A stretch of DNA of 64,000 nucleotides from RHLJ01 sp965601955 (GCA_965601955.1 OZ271855.1:1612001-1676000); one strand, 5' to 3'. Shown: positions 17,020 to 24,933, numbered from the stretch's first letter. The notes: generated from the letters alone by a model not told the origin. A program made the numbers and translations.

Positions 17020-19209
17020 CTATTTAATCAATGTCATAGACCTGTTGAGTGTGACATTACCCATTTTCAGGCGATATAAATAAATGCCACTGGAGAGAGA
17101 AGATGCGTCAAAGGAAACGGTATGTAATCCTGCCTGTAAGTTTCCCTCTACCAGAGACGTAATTTCCTGGCCCAGAATATCAAAGACTTTCAGAGATACT
17201 TCTCCGGATTCCGGTAAGCTAAAGGTAATAGATGTGGATGGATTGAAAGGGTTGGGATAATTCTGCTGAAGATGAATAGTTGATGGAAGCTCTACATCTA
17301 ATTCATTGGATATAGTTACAGCTTCATATGTGCCGCCAACGTATCTGCTGAAATCATCATCTTTAAGCTGGTTGAGTTTGAGTTCATAAAAACCTGGCAG
17401 GTCATTGATTCTACCTCTAAAAGCTCCAACAAGAAGAAAATGCTCTTCAAAAGTAGAGGGAGGTGTTACTCCTTCAGGAGCGAATGGTGAATCCGCCGTT
17501 TCAACAGTTTGGGTATGAGCATGATAATGGTATCCAAAACCATCACCATGATCATGTCCACCATATTCATCCAGTTCAATATCATATCCTATCATGGAGG
17601 AGTAGTCAGCTTCATGCTTTCCAAACAGTGCAATCCCGTCAAAGGCAATACCAATTACCGGAGGATGATCTCTCCCTTCAAAATCAGAGATATTATAGAG
17701 ATTTATGCCATTTCCTGTATAGGCATGTCCATCGGCGTGGTAGTGTAATTCCAGCCCACCTCCAACATGAATACCAGAAGTTGTTACTTCTGCATCCTGT
17801 ACTGCAAATCTGAGGTTATTATTCATTGCCGGGTAGATCGTAACCCCATCTACGGCAACACCCATTGAAGCAAGTGGAGTATAGTTATATACCGTTTTTT
17901 CTTCATTTGGGTCAAAGTCGGTCGCTAAATCACCATAAGGACTTAGGTCATTTTCTAATAGGGTCTCGATTAAACCATAATCTTTTAGAGGTATTTTTAT
18001 CAGGAAATCACCCAGCTTTCCATCTCTAGTAACGGTAGACTCAGCATAACCTACTCCATGCTGTGCTCCTGGGGGCCTGTTCACATCAACAAGTTGGTTA
18101 GGTCGGGTAGACACAGCATAAGAAGTCAGAACCATATATGGATGAGGGACACCATCATCATCTAAGGCATTCGTAAAGTACACATTCGGAACGGTATTGT
18201 ATCCAAGCCTGGCTCCATAAATGTCAGAGCTGGCTATTTTTTGGGATAGCATATTTTCTCTAAGTGCCAGGTAAAACTCTTTTGGATACCTTAGCGAAGC
18301 TCCATATTGAGTAAGAGTACTCTCAATGAGATCTAGCATTGCGCTTGCAGCTGCAGTTGCACTTTCTGAATCCCCTGTTTGATCAAGGAAAAATTCATCC
18401 AGATCCATAAAAAAAGAAGTAGCAATACTCGTGTTTTCAATAGCTTCTATCTCGGGTAAAGCGGCCGTAGCATTAGAGCTGTATTGAATACTAATTGGGT
18501 TAAAGTCAGATCCATCCTCGATTTCTAAATCGATAAGATCATTAGCATCTGCGAGGAAGAATGTACTTGCCAAGAGTTCATCTTCGTCCCATGATAATAC
18601 ATTAGCAGTATTAACTAACCACTTTGGAGTCCAACTATCAACCTGAACCATCGAGTCAAGTTCCGCATCGTAAACCCATTTGCTTACAGCCTTGATGGTA
18701 GCTGAACTGCCTGTACCACTGAGTTCAATCGCAACATGACCGGTTTCACTGGCTTCGCTTATATAACGTGTACCTGTATCAGTAATACTAGCTGAGGCAT
18801 CAGTACCTTCATTTAGTGCATAGTACTTATGAAGGAAGGGGTTCAATTCGTATTGACCAGCTAAGGGCGTTTCGCTGTTTGCAAGATCACCGTTGATATC
18901 TACTATTTGGAAGATACTTCTTAGCAAAGAGCCATAGGTAGAAGAAGCTCCGTGTACAGCAGTTAGCTCTACGGATTCAATAGAGAAGTCTGACTCATTT
19001 AATACAAATGCGTGCGTTTTTTCGGTGTTAAGTAATACAAAGTAGCTTCGATTATCAATCTCAGAAAGAGCCACTGGAGTCCAGGCCTGGTTGAAACTGT
19101 TATCCAGTACCTCACCAAATGGTTCGGGACCATAAAAGTCGAACGCTTGAGAAGTCGATACCTGAGGGCAAAGAACGAATAGAAAGGCAATTATAACTAT
19201 GCGCTTCAT
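17020..19209 (-). CDS. T9SS-secreted YHYH-domain protein
   Basis: A 729-residue exported protein. The signal peptide is about 1-20 (VIIAFLFVLCPQVSTSQ). The central part (about 440-600) is a YHYH-type domain, rich in His, Gly and Asp: LELHYHADGHAYTG, HPPVIGIAFDGIALFGKHE and GHDHGDGFGYHYHAH. The paired histidines suggest metal binding (inference). The C-terminal ~80 residues are a T9SS type A sorting domain (LQQNYPNPFNPSTSITFSL to SMTLIK), directing export across the outer membrane. Unlike the two other T9SS cargo genes in the window it has no PID-CTERM partner nearby. The gene lies 89 bases upstream of the serine hydrolase operon on the same strand; co-transcription is possible but unproven. 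Confidence 0.88.
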   Translation of the reverse strand: MKRIVIIAFLFVLCPQVSTSQAFDFYGPEPFGEVLDNSFNQAWTPVALSEIDNRSYFVLLNTEKTHAFVLNESDFSIESVELTAVHGASSTYGSLLRSIFQIVDINGDLANSETPLAGQYELNPFLHKYYALNEGTDASASITDTGTRYISEASETGHVAIELSGTGSSATIKAVSKWVYDAELDSMVQVDSWTPKWLVNTANVLSWDEDELLASTFFLADANDLIDLEIEDGSDFNPISIQYSSNATAALPEIEAIENTSIATSFFMDLDEFFLDQTGDSESATAAASAMLDLIESTLTQYGASLRYPKEFYLALRENMLSQKIASSDIYGARLGYNTVPNVYFTNALDDDGVPHPYMVLTSYAVSTRPNQLVDVNRPPGAQHGVGYAESTVTRDGKLGDFLIKIPLKDYGLIETLLENDLSPYGDLATDFDPNEEKTVYNYTPLASMGVAVDGVTIYPAMNNNLRFAVQDAEVTTSGIHVGGGLELHYHADGHAYTGNGINLYNISDFEGRDHPPVIGIAFDGIALFGKHEADYSSMIGYDIELDEYGGHDHGDGFGYHYHAHTQTVETADSPFAPEGVTPPSTFEEHFLLVGAFRGRINDLPGFYELKLNQLKDDDFSRYVGGTYEAVTISNELDVELPSTIHLQQNYPNPFNPSTSITFSLPESGEVSLKVFDILGQEITSLVEGNLQAGLHTVSFDASSLSSGIYLYRLKMGNVTLNRSMTLIK

Positions 19210-19340
19210 AATGATTGGATGAGTTTAATTTGAAGCAATCTAGTTAATAGGAAAGGATGAATTTAATGATGTAGGATTTGTGTAGGGGTAGCTTTTTTTG
19301 GCCGTTAGTGCCTTTGTTAGTTCGAACCTTAGAATTTTAA

Positions 19341-19577
19341 TTAGTTATGTGGAAGTGAATCGAATAGTGCTCTTTTTTCATCCATCCATTTTTGGAGAGC
19401 TCCCGGATCACTCATCAATTCCCTCATGGCCTGCATAGCTTCCATATGAGCTTTGTCTTTTTTCTGTAACATCTCCATACCATGTTGCCTGCTAAGCTCG
19501 GCCATTTCCTCAAAAGTTTCGGCATGGAATTCAAGATCACAGGCTCCGCCTAATTGTCTGCAGGTCATGGTTTTCAT
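19341..19577 (-). CDS. Small DUF1059-type protein
   Basis: The frame is open far upstream, but the recognisable protein begins at the Met encoded at 19577 (MKTMTCRQLGGACDLEFHAETF). This 78-residue protein matches the DUF1059 type: an N-terminal Cys-x6-Cys (MTCRQLGGACD) with a following EMAELSRQHGMEML helix. Two cysteines close to a His-rich start could bind a metal, which is inference. The second half is a charged helix (KKDKAHMEAMQAMRELM). It is divergent from the glycine-zipper protein at 19730 with about 150 bases between the two starts. Confidence 0.75.
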   Translation of the reverse strand: MKTMTCRQLGGACDLEFHAETFEEMAELSRQHGMEMLQKKDKAHMEAMQAMRELMSDPGALQKWMDEKRALFDSLPHN

Positions 19578-19729
19578 GGCATGTAGGTTTCTTAATATTT
19601 GGTTGGAAAGTAATCGGGGAAGAGGAGAGGAGCAAATTATCAAGCGTAGAATTGTTTGGTGGAATGAGAAACAAAGTGAAGTTATCACCGTAGCCAACTC
19701 CGTTGACAATTTTTGATAAGGAGAATACC

Positions 19730-19897
19730 ATGGAAAAAGGAATAGGAATCGCAATTGGCATAGCAATAGGAACAGCTATTGGGGTGACAACAGGTAGCCT
19801 CGGATTGTGGTTAGCCTTAGGCGTTGTGCTAGGGGTTCTTATCGAAAATGGAGAGTTTGAGGATTGGGGGGAATGGGGCGCTGAGTCCGAGGATTAA
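19730..19897 (+). CDS. Small glycine-zipper membrane protein
   Basis: A 55-residue protein. The start is set at ATG 19730 because AAGGAG at 19718-19723 is a strong ribosome-binding site six bases upstream. The N-terminal two-thirds is a single long hydrophobic region with GxxxG/AxxxG spacing (GIAIGIAIGTAIGVTTG), typical of glycine-zipper membrane segments. The C-terminus is acidic (ENGEFEDWGEWGAESED). Function unknown; small proteins of this kind often insert in the inner membrane or form oligomers. Confidence 0.7.
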   Translation: MEKGIGIAIGIAIGTAIGVTTGSLGLWLALGVVLGVLIENGEFEDWGEWGAESED

Positions 19898-20339
19898 TCG
19901 CTTTTCTATGTTCTTTTGGGTCGCCAAAAGAACCAAAAACTCTCCGCTAAGAAATTGGAATGGCGCTCATGAAGTATCGGCTGAATAAATCCGAAGGTCT
20001 TCGATCTAACTCAAGCGCTAATACTTTTCTCCCCGAGCGGATTTATTCACCTTTCAGGTACGCCGATTCTTCAACTCGCTTTTTCCATTCCAATTTCTAA
20101 GGCGGAATACTTTTAAGTCCACTCAATCAGATTCACTTTCTTCGCCAATATTTCAGAGGTCATTTCAAATCTAAGTAATACATCCAAATCGAGTCCGGAA
20201 GCAATGCGGTAGGAATAAGTTTAGTGGAAGATAGAATCGTGATTTGGTGAGATAATCAGCGACTGGATAGCACGATATCTACATTTCTTACGGCGATTTT
20301 TGGATACTTTTGATCGCTCAAAAGTATCATAGAAACAAA
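19898..20339. repeat. Long non-coding palindromic element
   Basis: No gene is evident over 442 bases. An outer inverted repeat pairs CCGCTAAGAAATTGGAATGG (19944-19963) with a near-exact complement at 20085-20105. Inside it a perfect 11-base inverted repeat GAATAAATCCG (19983-19993) / CGGATTTATTC (20038-20048) is nested. The left flank has TTCTTTTGGGTCGCCAAAAG and the right end has ACTTTTGATCGCTCAAAAGT, both self-complementary words. The whole looks like a structured, possibly mobile, non-autonomous element or a structured RNA. Confidence 0.5.
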
Positions 20340-20504
20340 CTAAGAATCCTTCTCTTCAGCAGCGGCAGCTAAGGCCTGCGCTATCACTTCAGCAATAGAG
20401 TTACACCTGGAATCCAGCCCTTCTACAGAAGCAGAGATAATCTCGAATTTACCTTCTGGTAAATACTCGATGTCAAGATTTATTTTAGTATCAGTTGCTG
20501 GCAT
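20340..20504 (-). CDS. Possible small HicB-like/DUF1902-like protein
   Basis: A 54-residue reading frame starting at ATG 20504. The sequence EYLPEGKFEIISASVEGLD followed by SIAEVIAQALAAAAEEKD resembles the short beta-strand plus helix layout of HicB-type or DUF1902-type proteins, in which an E-G-L motif leads into an amphipathic helix. No ribosome-binding site is obvious and no HicA-like partner is present, so this may be a remnant. The frame continues upstream to a TTG at 20540. Confidence 0.35.
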   Translation of the reverse strand: MPATDTKINLDIEYLPEGKFEIISASVEGLDSRCNSIAEVIAQALAAAAEEKDS

Positions 20505-20734
20505 AACATTGAGTTGAATAGAGGAATAACCCGAATGCAAGAAAGATTCGTTCCAGCAAGTGAAAAAGTCATCCTGAGCTCAACTTCCTCCTTATTTGGC
20601 ACTTCTGTCGAGCTAAATGGAACATATGTTACGCCTAAGCTCCATTTCTTTCTGTCGAAGTAAAATGGATGCTTCTCATCCAATACTATTTATAGATACA
20701 TCTACAAAAATAGAATAAAAATATATCGAGGAAA

Positions 20735-20765
20735 TTGCTATTTATGTCTGTTTTTTATAAATTTA
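20735..20765 (+). promoter_or_regulatory. Possible Bacteroidota-type promoter before the FG-GAP gene
   Basis: ATTG (20734-20737), 20 bases, then TAAATTTA (20758-20765) approximate the -33 TTTG / -7 TAnnTTTG arrangement of Bacteroidota promoters. If real, transcription would start just before the octanucleotide tract at 20790, placing the tract in the untranslated leader. Confidence 0.3.
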
Positions 20766-20789
20766 ACTCGTTATATAATAAGAAGATAA

Positions 20790-20931
20790 CACCAGCTCAC
20801 CAGCTCACCAGCTCACCAGCTCACCAGCTCACCAGCTCACCAGCTCACCAGCTCACCAGCTCACCAGCTCACCAGCTCACCAGCTCACCAGCTCACCAGC
20901 TCACCAGCTCACCAGCTCACCAGCTCACCAG
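20790..20931. repeat. Octanucleotide tandem repeat ACCAGCTC, 17.6 copies
   Basis: Seventeen perfect copies of ACCAGCTC from 20791 plus a final ACCAG. The tract is open in all three forward frames, where it encodes the same eight-residue cycle T-S-S-P-A-H-Q-L. Because eight is not a multiple of three, gain or loss of one unit shifts the frame. At present, the frame entering from TTG 20735 or ATG 20744 is continuous with the FG-GAP gene. The other two frames stop at TGA 20940-20942 and TAA 20959-20961. The tract ends eight bases before ATG 20939. Confidence 0.95.
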
Positions 20932-20938
20932 TGTGGCT

Positions 20939-23900
20939 ATGAATCACCCCAGGAAAACTAAGTCCCTGTTCAACTGGTTGGCCCGGGTAACCGGGACCGA
21001 TTCTGTATGGATAGAAGGAATAGAGCATGATAATAAACCCATTTGGGCACTTGCCCGTCGGCTTTCGCAAAGCTGCTGGTACGTAGTAAGCAGGTTTGCG
21101 AAAGCTACGGCCGCTCTGGCTGTTGTGGGAGGGGCTTTGTTACTTCCCACACATTCCCTACACGCTCAATCCGGGTTCGATTTGATTAACTTAACGGGCG
21201 CCAATGGGATTACTTTTCATGGACTTGATTGGGAAGACAGAAGTGGTGGGGCCATAGCCAGCGGGGACATCAACGGGGATGGAATCGATGATGTGATCAT
21301 TGGAGCACATCAGGCAGATCCTAATGGAAGTAGATCAGGAGAAATCTATGTGGTGTTTGGTACCTCCACTCCTTTTGCTTCTTCTGTGAAGCTTGATACC
21401 CTGGATGGCAGTAGCGGTTTTATCCTTCATGGGATTGATGGCGGTGATATAAGCGGGTTTAGTGTGGCCAGCGGGGATATCAACGGGGATGGCGTGGATG
21501 ATGTGATTATTGGAGCGCCTGCAGGAGGCTCCAATGGAGAAACCTACGTAGTTTTTGGCAAATCTACGGCGTTTTCCTCCATCGTGGAACTTTCTTCTCT
21601 GGATGGCAGTACCGGCTTTGTGGTTGGAGGGGATAATTTAACGGATACTGACCGCATCGGGTCTAGTGTGGCCAGCGGGGATATTGATGGGGATGGGTAC
21701 GATGACCTGATTATTGGCGCACCTTTATCAGGTGATAATTATGGGTATTATGGGGATGCCCACGTGGTGTTTGGTTTTAATGATACCACTACCGATACCC
21801 TGGAGCTTTCGTCCTTAGACGGAACAACCGGCTTTGTGCTTCGGGGGCATATATATGAGGGTTTTAGCGGAAATGCGGTAGCCAGCGGGGATATCAACGG
21901 GGATGGATACGATGAGGTGATTATTGGCGCACCAAACGATAGTGGCATCAATAGTGAAGCCTATGTGGTGTTTGGTAAATCCACGGCCTTTGCTTCCAGT
22001 ATAGAGCTTTCGTCGCTGGATGGCAGCACCGGCTTTACCTTTGGTACCGGCCCGATCGATACGTTTTATGGCAATGCGGTGTCCAGTGGGGATGTTAATG
22101 GGGATGGATACGATGATCTGATTATTGGAGCACAAAAAGCGGAACATCCTAATCCAACCCATGGAAATGCATCAGATGAAGGCCTCACCTTCGTGGTGTT
22201 TGGCAAATCTACTACCTTTGCCTCCAAAGTGGAGCGTTCATCCCTGGATGGCAACACCGGCTTTACCATTCATGGGGTTGATTTCGACGACAATAGCGGA
22301 AGTGCCGTGGCCAGCGGGGATGTCAATGGGGATGGCAGACAGGATATGATTATTGGAGCATATGGAGCGGATCCCAATGGAAGCAATTCAGGGGAAACCT
22401 ATGTGGTGTTTGGCCAAAGCAGTTTTGCCTCCACCCTGGAGCTTTCGTCCCTGAATGGCAGCACGGGCTATGTGCTCAACGGGATTAAAAGTCTGGCGAA
22501 CAGTGGGATTGCCGTAGCGGTCGGGGATATCAATGGGGATGGAAGACAGGATGTGATCATCGGGTCACCTGGAGCAGATGTCGAGTTAGATACTAACCTC
22601 AATGAAGGGGAAACCTATGTATTTACCCAATTCCCGGAAGCGGGAGAGCTAACAGGGAGCGAAGGTTTTCGCATGCTGGCCGCCCCGGCTTCCGGCACCA
22701 TCCTGGATGAGTTCCTGGCACCCCTCTGGACCCAGGGCATGACCGGAGCCGATGCGTCCAATGGGGGAGCTAACGTGTGGGTGTGGGACGAAACCGCGGG
22801 CATCGAAGGCAGCTGGAGTGCCGTCTCAGACCTTGCCGGCCAGGATGTGGCCCACGGGCAAGGCTTTTTGATGTACGTGTACTCCGACGATGATTTTGAT
22901 GGCACCACTGAGGGCTTCCCAAAGGTGCTCAACACCATCGATATCTTTAACAGCACCGTGGTGGATACCGGAACGGTAACCCCGGTAAGCAGCCTGGCGG
23001 ACGGCCGGTTCTTCCTGGCGGGAAATCCTTACCCGTCCACCTTCGACTGGGATTCTTCCGCCGTCTCCAAAACCAACCTGTCCAATGCGATCTACATCTA
23101 TGATCATGCGAATGCGCTCTGGCAAACCTGGAACGGGTTCGCTGGCAATATTACCGAAGGCCGTATTGTTCCCTTCCAATCCTTCTTTATCCAGGCCCTG
23201 GGAGGAGCCGGGACGTTGCGCATTGGCGATGGCTCGCAAACCAATTCTTCCGGCACCTTCTTCAAGCCGCTTCGGGACCAGGAGCCGAAAGCCCTAAAGA
23301 TCGATGCCCGGGCCGGCGATATTGCCTCCAAAGCCTGGCTGAGTTTCCAGCAAGGGGGAGAGCTAGGCCGGGATGCCTTTGATGCGTTATCCCTTCGTCC
23401 CCTTGGAACCCCCTACCTAAGACTGGCTACGGTAATAGAAAGCGAGGAAGAACTCCAGATTAACGCCCTTCCGGTCGGCCACTCCGAAGAGCTCCGGTTC
23501 CCGCTTATCCTGATGGGCATCCTGGATTCTACGGTAGCGAGCCTTTCGTTTGAAGGCCTGGAGAAGTTTACCGGGTGGGACATTGCTATTCATGACCTGG
23601 ATACCGAAGAAGTGTATGAGCTGGCCGAGGATGATGATACGCTGAGCCTGGCTATTCAAAAAGAAAAAACCAAGCCTTCCAGCCCCGAACGGTTACTGCT
23701 CCCTGTACCTGGAAAAGCAAAAGCAGATGGGTACCGCTTTGAGCTGGTGCTTACTCCATCTACCCAAGTATTCAATGAACCTGTTTCCGGGTTACCGGAA
23801 CATGTAAAGCTGGAACAAAATTACCCGAACCCCTTCAATCCGGTCACAACCATAACCTACCTGACCCCGAGACAAAGCAGTGTCCGGTTGGAGGTGTTCG

Positions 23901-24064
23901 ATGTGATGGGGCGTAAAGTGACTACATTGGTTGACAATGAGCGACAAACCCCGGGAAGATATACCGTTCGGTTTGATGCCTCTTCCTTAGCTAGTGGGGT
24001 TTATTTCTACCGGTTAACGGTGGGTAATACGGTTCAAACCCGAAAGTTGACCCTGTTGAAATAA
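20939..24064 (+). CDS. T9SS-secreted FG-GAP beta-propeller protein behind a phase-variable-type repeat
   Basis: About 1041 residues from ATG 20939; the frame is also open back through the octanucleotide repeat to ATG 20744 (GAGGA about 11 bases upstream) and TTG 20735, so the start is ambiguous. A long leader (about 55 residues, with KSLFNWLARVTG) precedes a hydrophobic signal ending in LPTHSLHAQ. Seven FG-GAP repeats follow, each with the calcium-binding-type core SGDINGDGxDDVIIGA and a YVVFGxS strand, predicting an integrin-alpha-like seven-bladed propeller. Next comes a module shared with the 5947 protein (FRMLAAPASG, FFLAGNPYPSTFDW), and then a T9SS type A sorting domain (LEQNYPNPFNPVTTITY to RKLTLLK). 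The gene is much richer in G+C than its surroundings. Likely an adhesin or surface scaffold (inference). Confidence 0.88.
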   Translation: MNHPRKTKSLFNWLARVTGTDSVWIEGIEHDNKPIWALARRLSQSCWYVVSRFAKATAALAVVGGALLLPTHSLHAQSGFDLINLTGANGITFHGLDWEDRSGGAIASGDINGDGIDDVIIGAHQADPNGSRSGEIYVVFGTSTPFASSVKLDTLDGSSGFILHGIDGGDISGFSVASGDINGDGVDDVIIGAPAGGSNGETYVVFGKSTAFSSIVELSSLDGSTGFVVGGDNLTDTDRIGSSVASGDIDGDGYDDLIIGAPLSGDNYGYYGDAHVVFGFNDTTTDTLELSSLDGTTGFVLRGHIYEGFSGNAVASGDINGDGYDEVIIGAPNDSGINSEAYVVFGKSTAFASSIELSSLDGSTGFTFGTGPIDTFYGNAVSSGDVNGDGYDDLIIGAQKAEHPNPTHGNASDEGLTFVVFGKSTTFASKVERSSLDGNTGFTIHGVDFDDNSGSAVASGDVNGDGRQDMIIGAYGADPNGSNSGETYVVFGQSSFASTLELSSLNGSTGYVLNGIKSLANSGIAVAVGDINGDGRQDVIIGSPGADVELDTNLNEGETYVFTQFPEAGELTGSEGFRMLAAPASGTILDEFLAPLWTQGMTGADASNGGANVWVWDETAGIEGSWSAVSDLAGQDVAHGQGFLMYVYSDDDFDGTTEGFPKVLNTIDIFNSTVVDTGTVTPVSSLADGRFFLAGNPYPSTFDWDSSAVSKTNLSNAIYIYDHANALWQTWNGFAGNITEGRIVPFQSFFIQALGGAGTLRIGDGSQTNSSGTFFKPLRDQEPKALKIDARAGDIASKAWLSFQQGGELGRDAFDALSLRPLGTPYLRLATVIESEEELQINALPVGHSEELRFPLILMGILDSTVASLSFEGLEKFTGWDIAIHDLDTEEVYELAEDDDTLSLAIQKEKTKPSSPERLLLPVPGKAKADGYRFELVLTPSTQVFNEPVSGLPEHVKLEQNYPNPFNPVTTITYLTPRQSSVRLEVFDVMGRKVTTLVDNERQTPGRYTVRFDASSLASGVYFYRLTVGNTVQTRKLTLLK

Positions 24065-24095
24065 TCCAACATGTATGTTGTGTACCCCTTACATC

Positions 24096-24126
24096 CTATC
24101 GGGGATGATCTCCCCGGTAGTTTTTT
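24096..24126 (+). terminator. Rho-independent terminator between the FG-GAP gene and its PID-CTERM partner
   Basis: Stem CTATCGGGGA / TCCCCGGTAG with one T-G wobble, followed by six T. It lies 31 bases after the FG-GAP stop and 22 bases before the microprotein start, so the partner is reached only by read-through or from its own promoter. Confidence 0.8.
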
Positions 24127-24147
24127 AACCCAATAATTAATGCCGGT

Positions 24148-24348
24148 ATGAGAGTGTTTAGTGCTGTATTTCTAACAATGATAGTGATGATTGTTCCGGA
24201 CATGCTCTTTGCTCAGCCTGGTCTTCCCGGAAGCCCTAGTCAGGTACCCATTGACGGAGGGCTTGGGCTGCTTGCAGCAGCGGGCGGAATGTATGCAGCC
24301 AGGAAGCTTTTAAAGAGAGCTGGTGAAGATGATAGTCTCAATGATTAA
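24148..24348 (+). CDS. PID-CTERM-type microprotein, copy 2
   Basis: A 66-residue paralogue of the protein at 9150. The signal peptide (1-23, VFLTMIVMIVPDMLFAQ) differs from copy 1, but the mature part is nearly the same: PGLPGSPSQVPIDGGLGLL, a short small-residue hydrophobic segment AAAGGMYAA, then basic RKLLKR and an acidic end. The PID motif, short hydrophobic stretch and basic cluster form a tripartite sorting tail. Conservation of the mature part against divergence of the signal peptide indicates selection on the mature sequence. As with copy 1 it stands directly after a T9SS cargo gene and is followed by its own terminator. I infer functional association with the cargo or its anchoring; no role is proven. 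Confidence 0.85.
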   Translation: MRVFSAVFLTMIVMIVPDMLFAQPGLPGSPSQVPIDGGLGLLAAAGGMYAARKLLKRAGEDDSLND

Positions 24349-24412
24349 CTCACTGTTTAGAAATTCAATAGGCAAGGGAACCCAAACATTTCTAAATATA
24401 ATATACCCTACA

Positions 24413-24442
24413 CACAGGTGTTGGATAGGCACCTATGTTTTT
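24413..24442 (+). terminator. Terminator after PID-CTERM copy 2
   Basis: CACAGGTG (24413-24420) pairs with CACCTATG (24430-24437) with one mismatch, followed by T-rich sequence. Confidence 0.7.
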
Positions 24443-24499
24443 TATTTGCACCAACTAGTGAAGCAGGCCTCAGGATGATTTATTAAGCGAGGGATGTAA

Positions 24500-24515
24500 C
24501 TACAAATTTTTGTAG
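24500..24515. other. Perfect 16-base palindrome before the PspB-like gene
   Basis: CTACAAATTTTTGTAG lies 22 bases before ATG 24537. It could be an operator or a small hairpin in the leader; the sequence alone does not decide. Confidence 0.4.
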
Positions 24516-24536
24516 GTTCCGCAAAAAAGGGAACAC

Positions 24537-24905
24537 ATGAGTTGGTCGTTAGCATTGATGATAATCGCAGGGATGATATGCTTTGTCATCTTCATGGGAA
24601 TCGTCATTTTTGGAGGCAGAAAAACAGCAGAATACAAAGAGCTTCAAAAAACACTGGGCAAACAAACCAATGACCTGGATTTAAATGCCAAGGAATTATG
24701 GAAGGCATTAAAGAGAAGTGAGCAAGAGAAAGAGAAAATATTAGAACGCCTTCAAAACCTGGAAGCCATCGTTACCAGTGAAGCTTATGAATCCATCAAA
24801 GCAGGAGAGGATACTGAAACCATAAAGCTTCATTTGGATGATGAAACTCCTGAAGAATTAAAGGATTCGGACAAAGCCGCGAATATGGCTAAGCGGGTTA
24901 GGTGA
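24537..24905 (+). CDS. PspB-like membrane-anchored coiled-coil protein
   Basis: A 122-residue protein with one N-terminal membrane segment (about 5-27, LALMIIAGMICFVIFMGIVIF) followed by a cytosolic coiled coil. The stretch KILERLQNLEAIVTSEA closely recalls the RIQALESILD signature of phage-shock protein B, which in Proteobacteria sits in the inner membrane and helps release the enhancer-binding activator under envelope stress. Length is greater than PspB (about 75) because of a spacer helix and an acidic tail. No pspA, pspC or pspF is near, so the link to a stress response is inference. The start is supported by AAGGGA eight bases upstream. Confidence 0.6.
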   Translation: MSWSLALMIIAGMICFVIFMGIVIFGGRKTAEYKELQKTLGKQTNDLDLNAKELWKALKRSEQEKEKILERLQNLEAIVTSEAYESIKAGEDTETIKLHLDDETPEELKDSDKAANMAKRVR

Positions 24906-24933
24906 GTTTGATTTAAAGACTACTAAAAGGGAA

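Noticed and set aside
20480..20683. 67-residue minus-strand frame before the FG-GAP gene
   Set aside because: The sequence reads like translated intergenic repeat (CATCCTGAGCTC, TTCTGTCGA words), with no motif or ribosome-binding site.
20790..20931. Possible CRISPR array
   Set aside because: The repeat is an uninterrupted 8-base tandem unit without unique spacers, and no cas gene is nearby.
22826..23239. 137-residue minus-strand open frame inside the FG-GAP gene
   Set aside because: Long antisense frames are expected in GC-rich coding DNA; the sequence has no domain and the plus-strand gene is certain.
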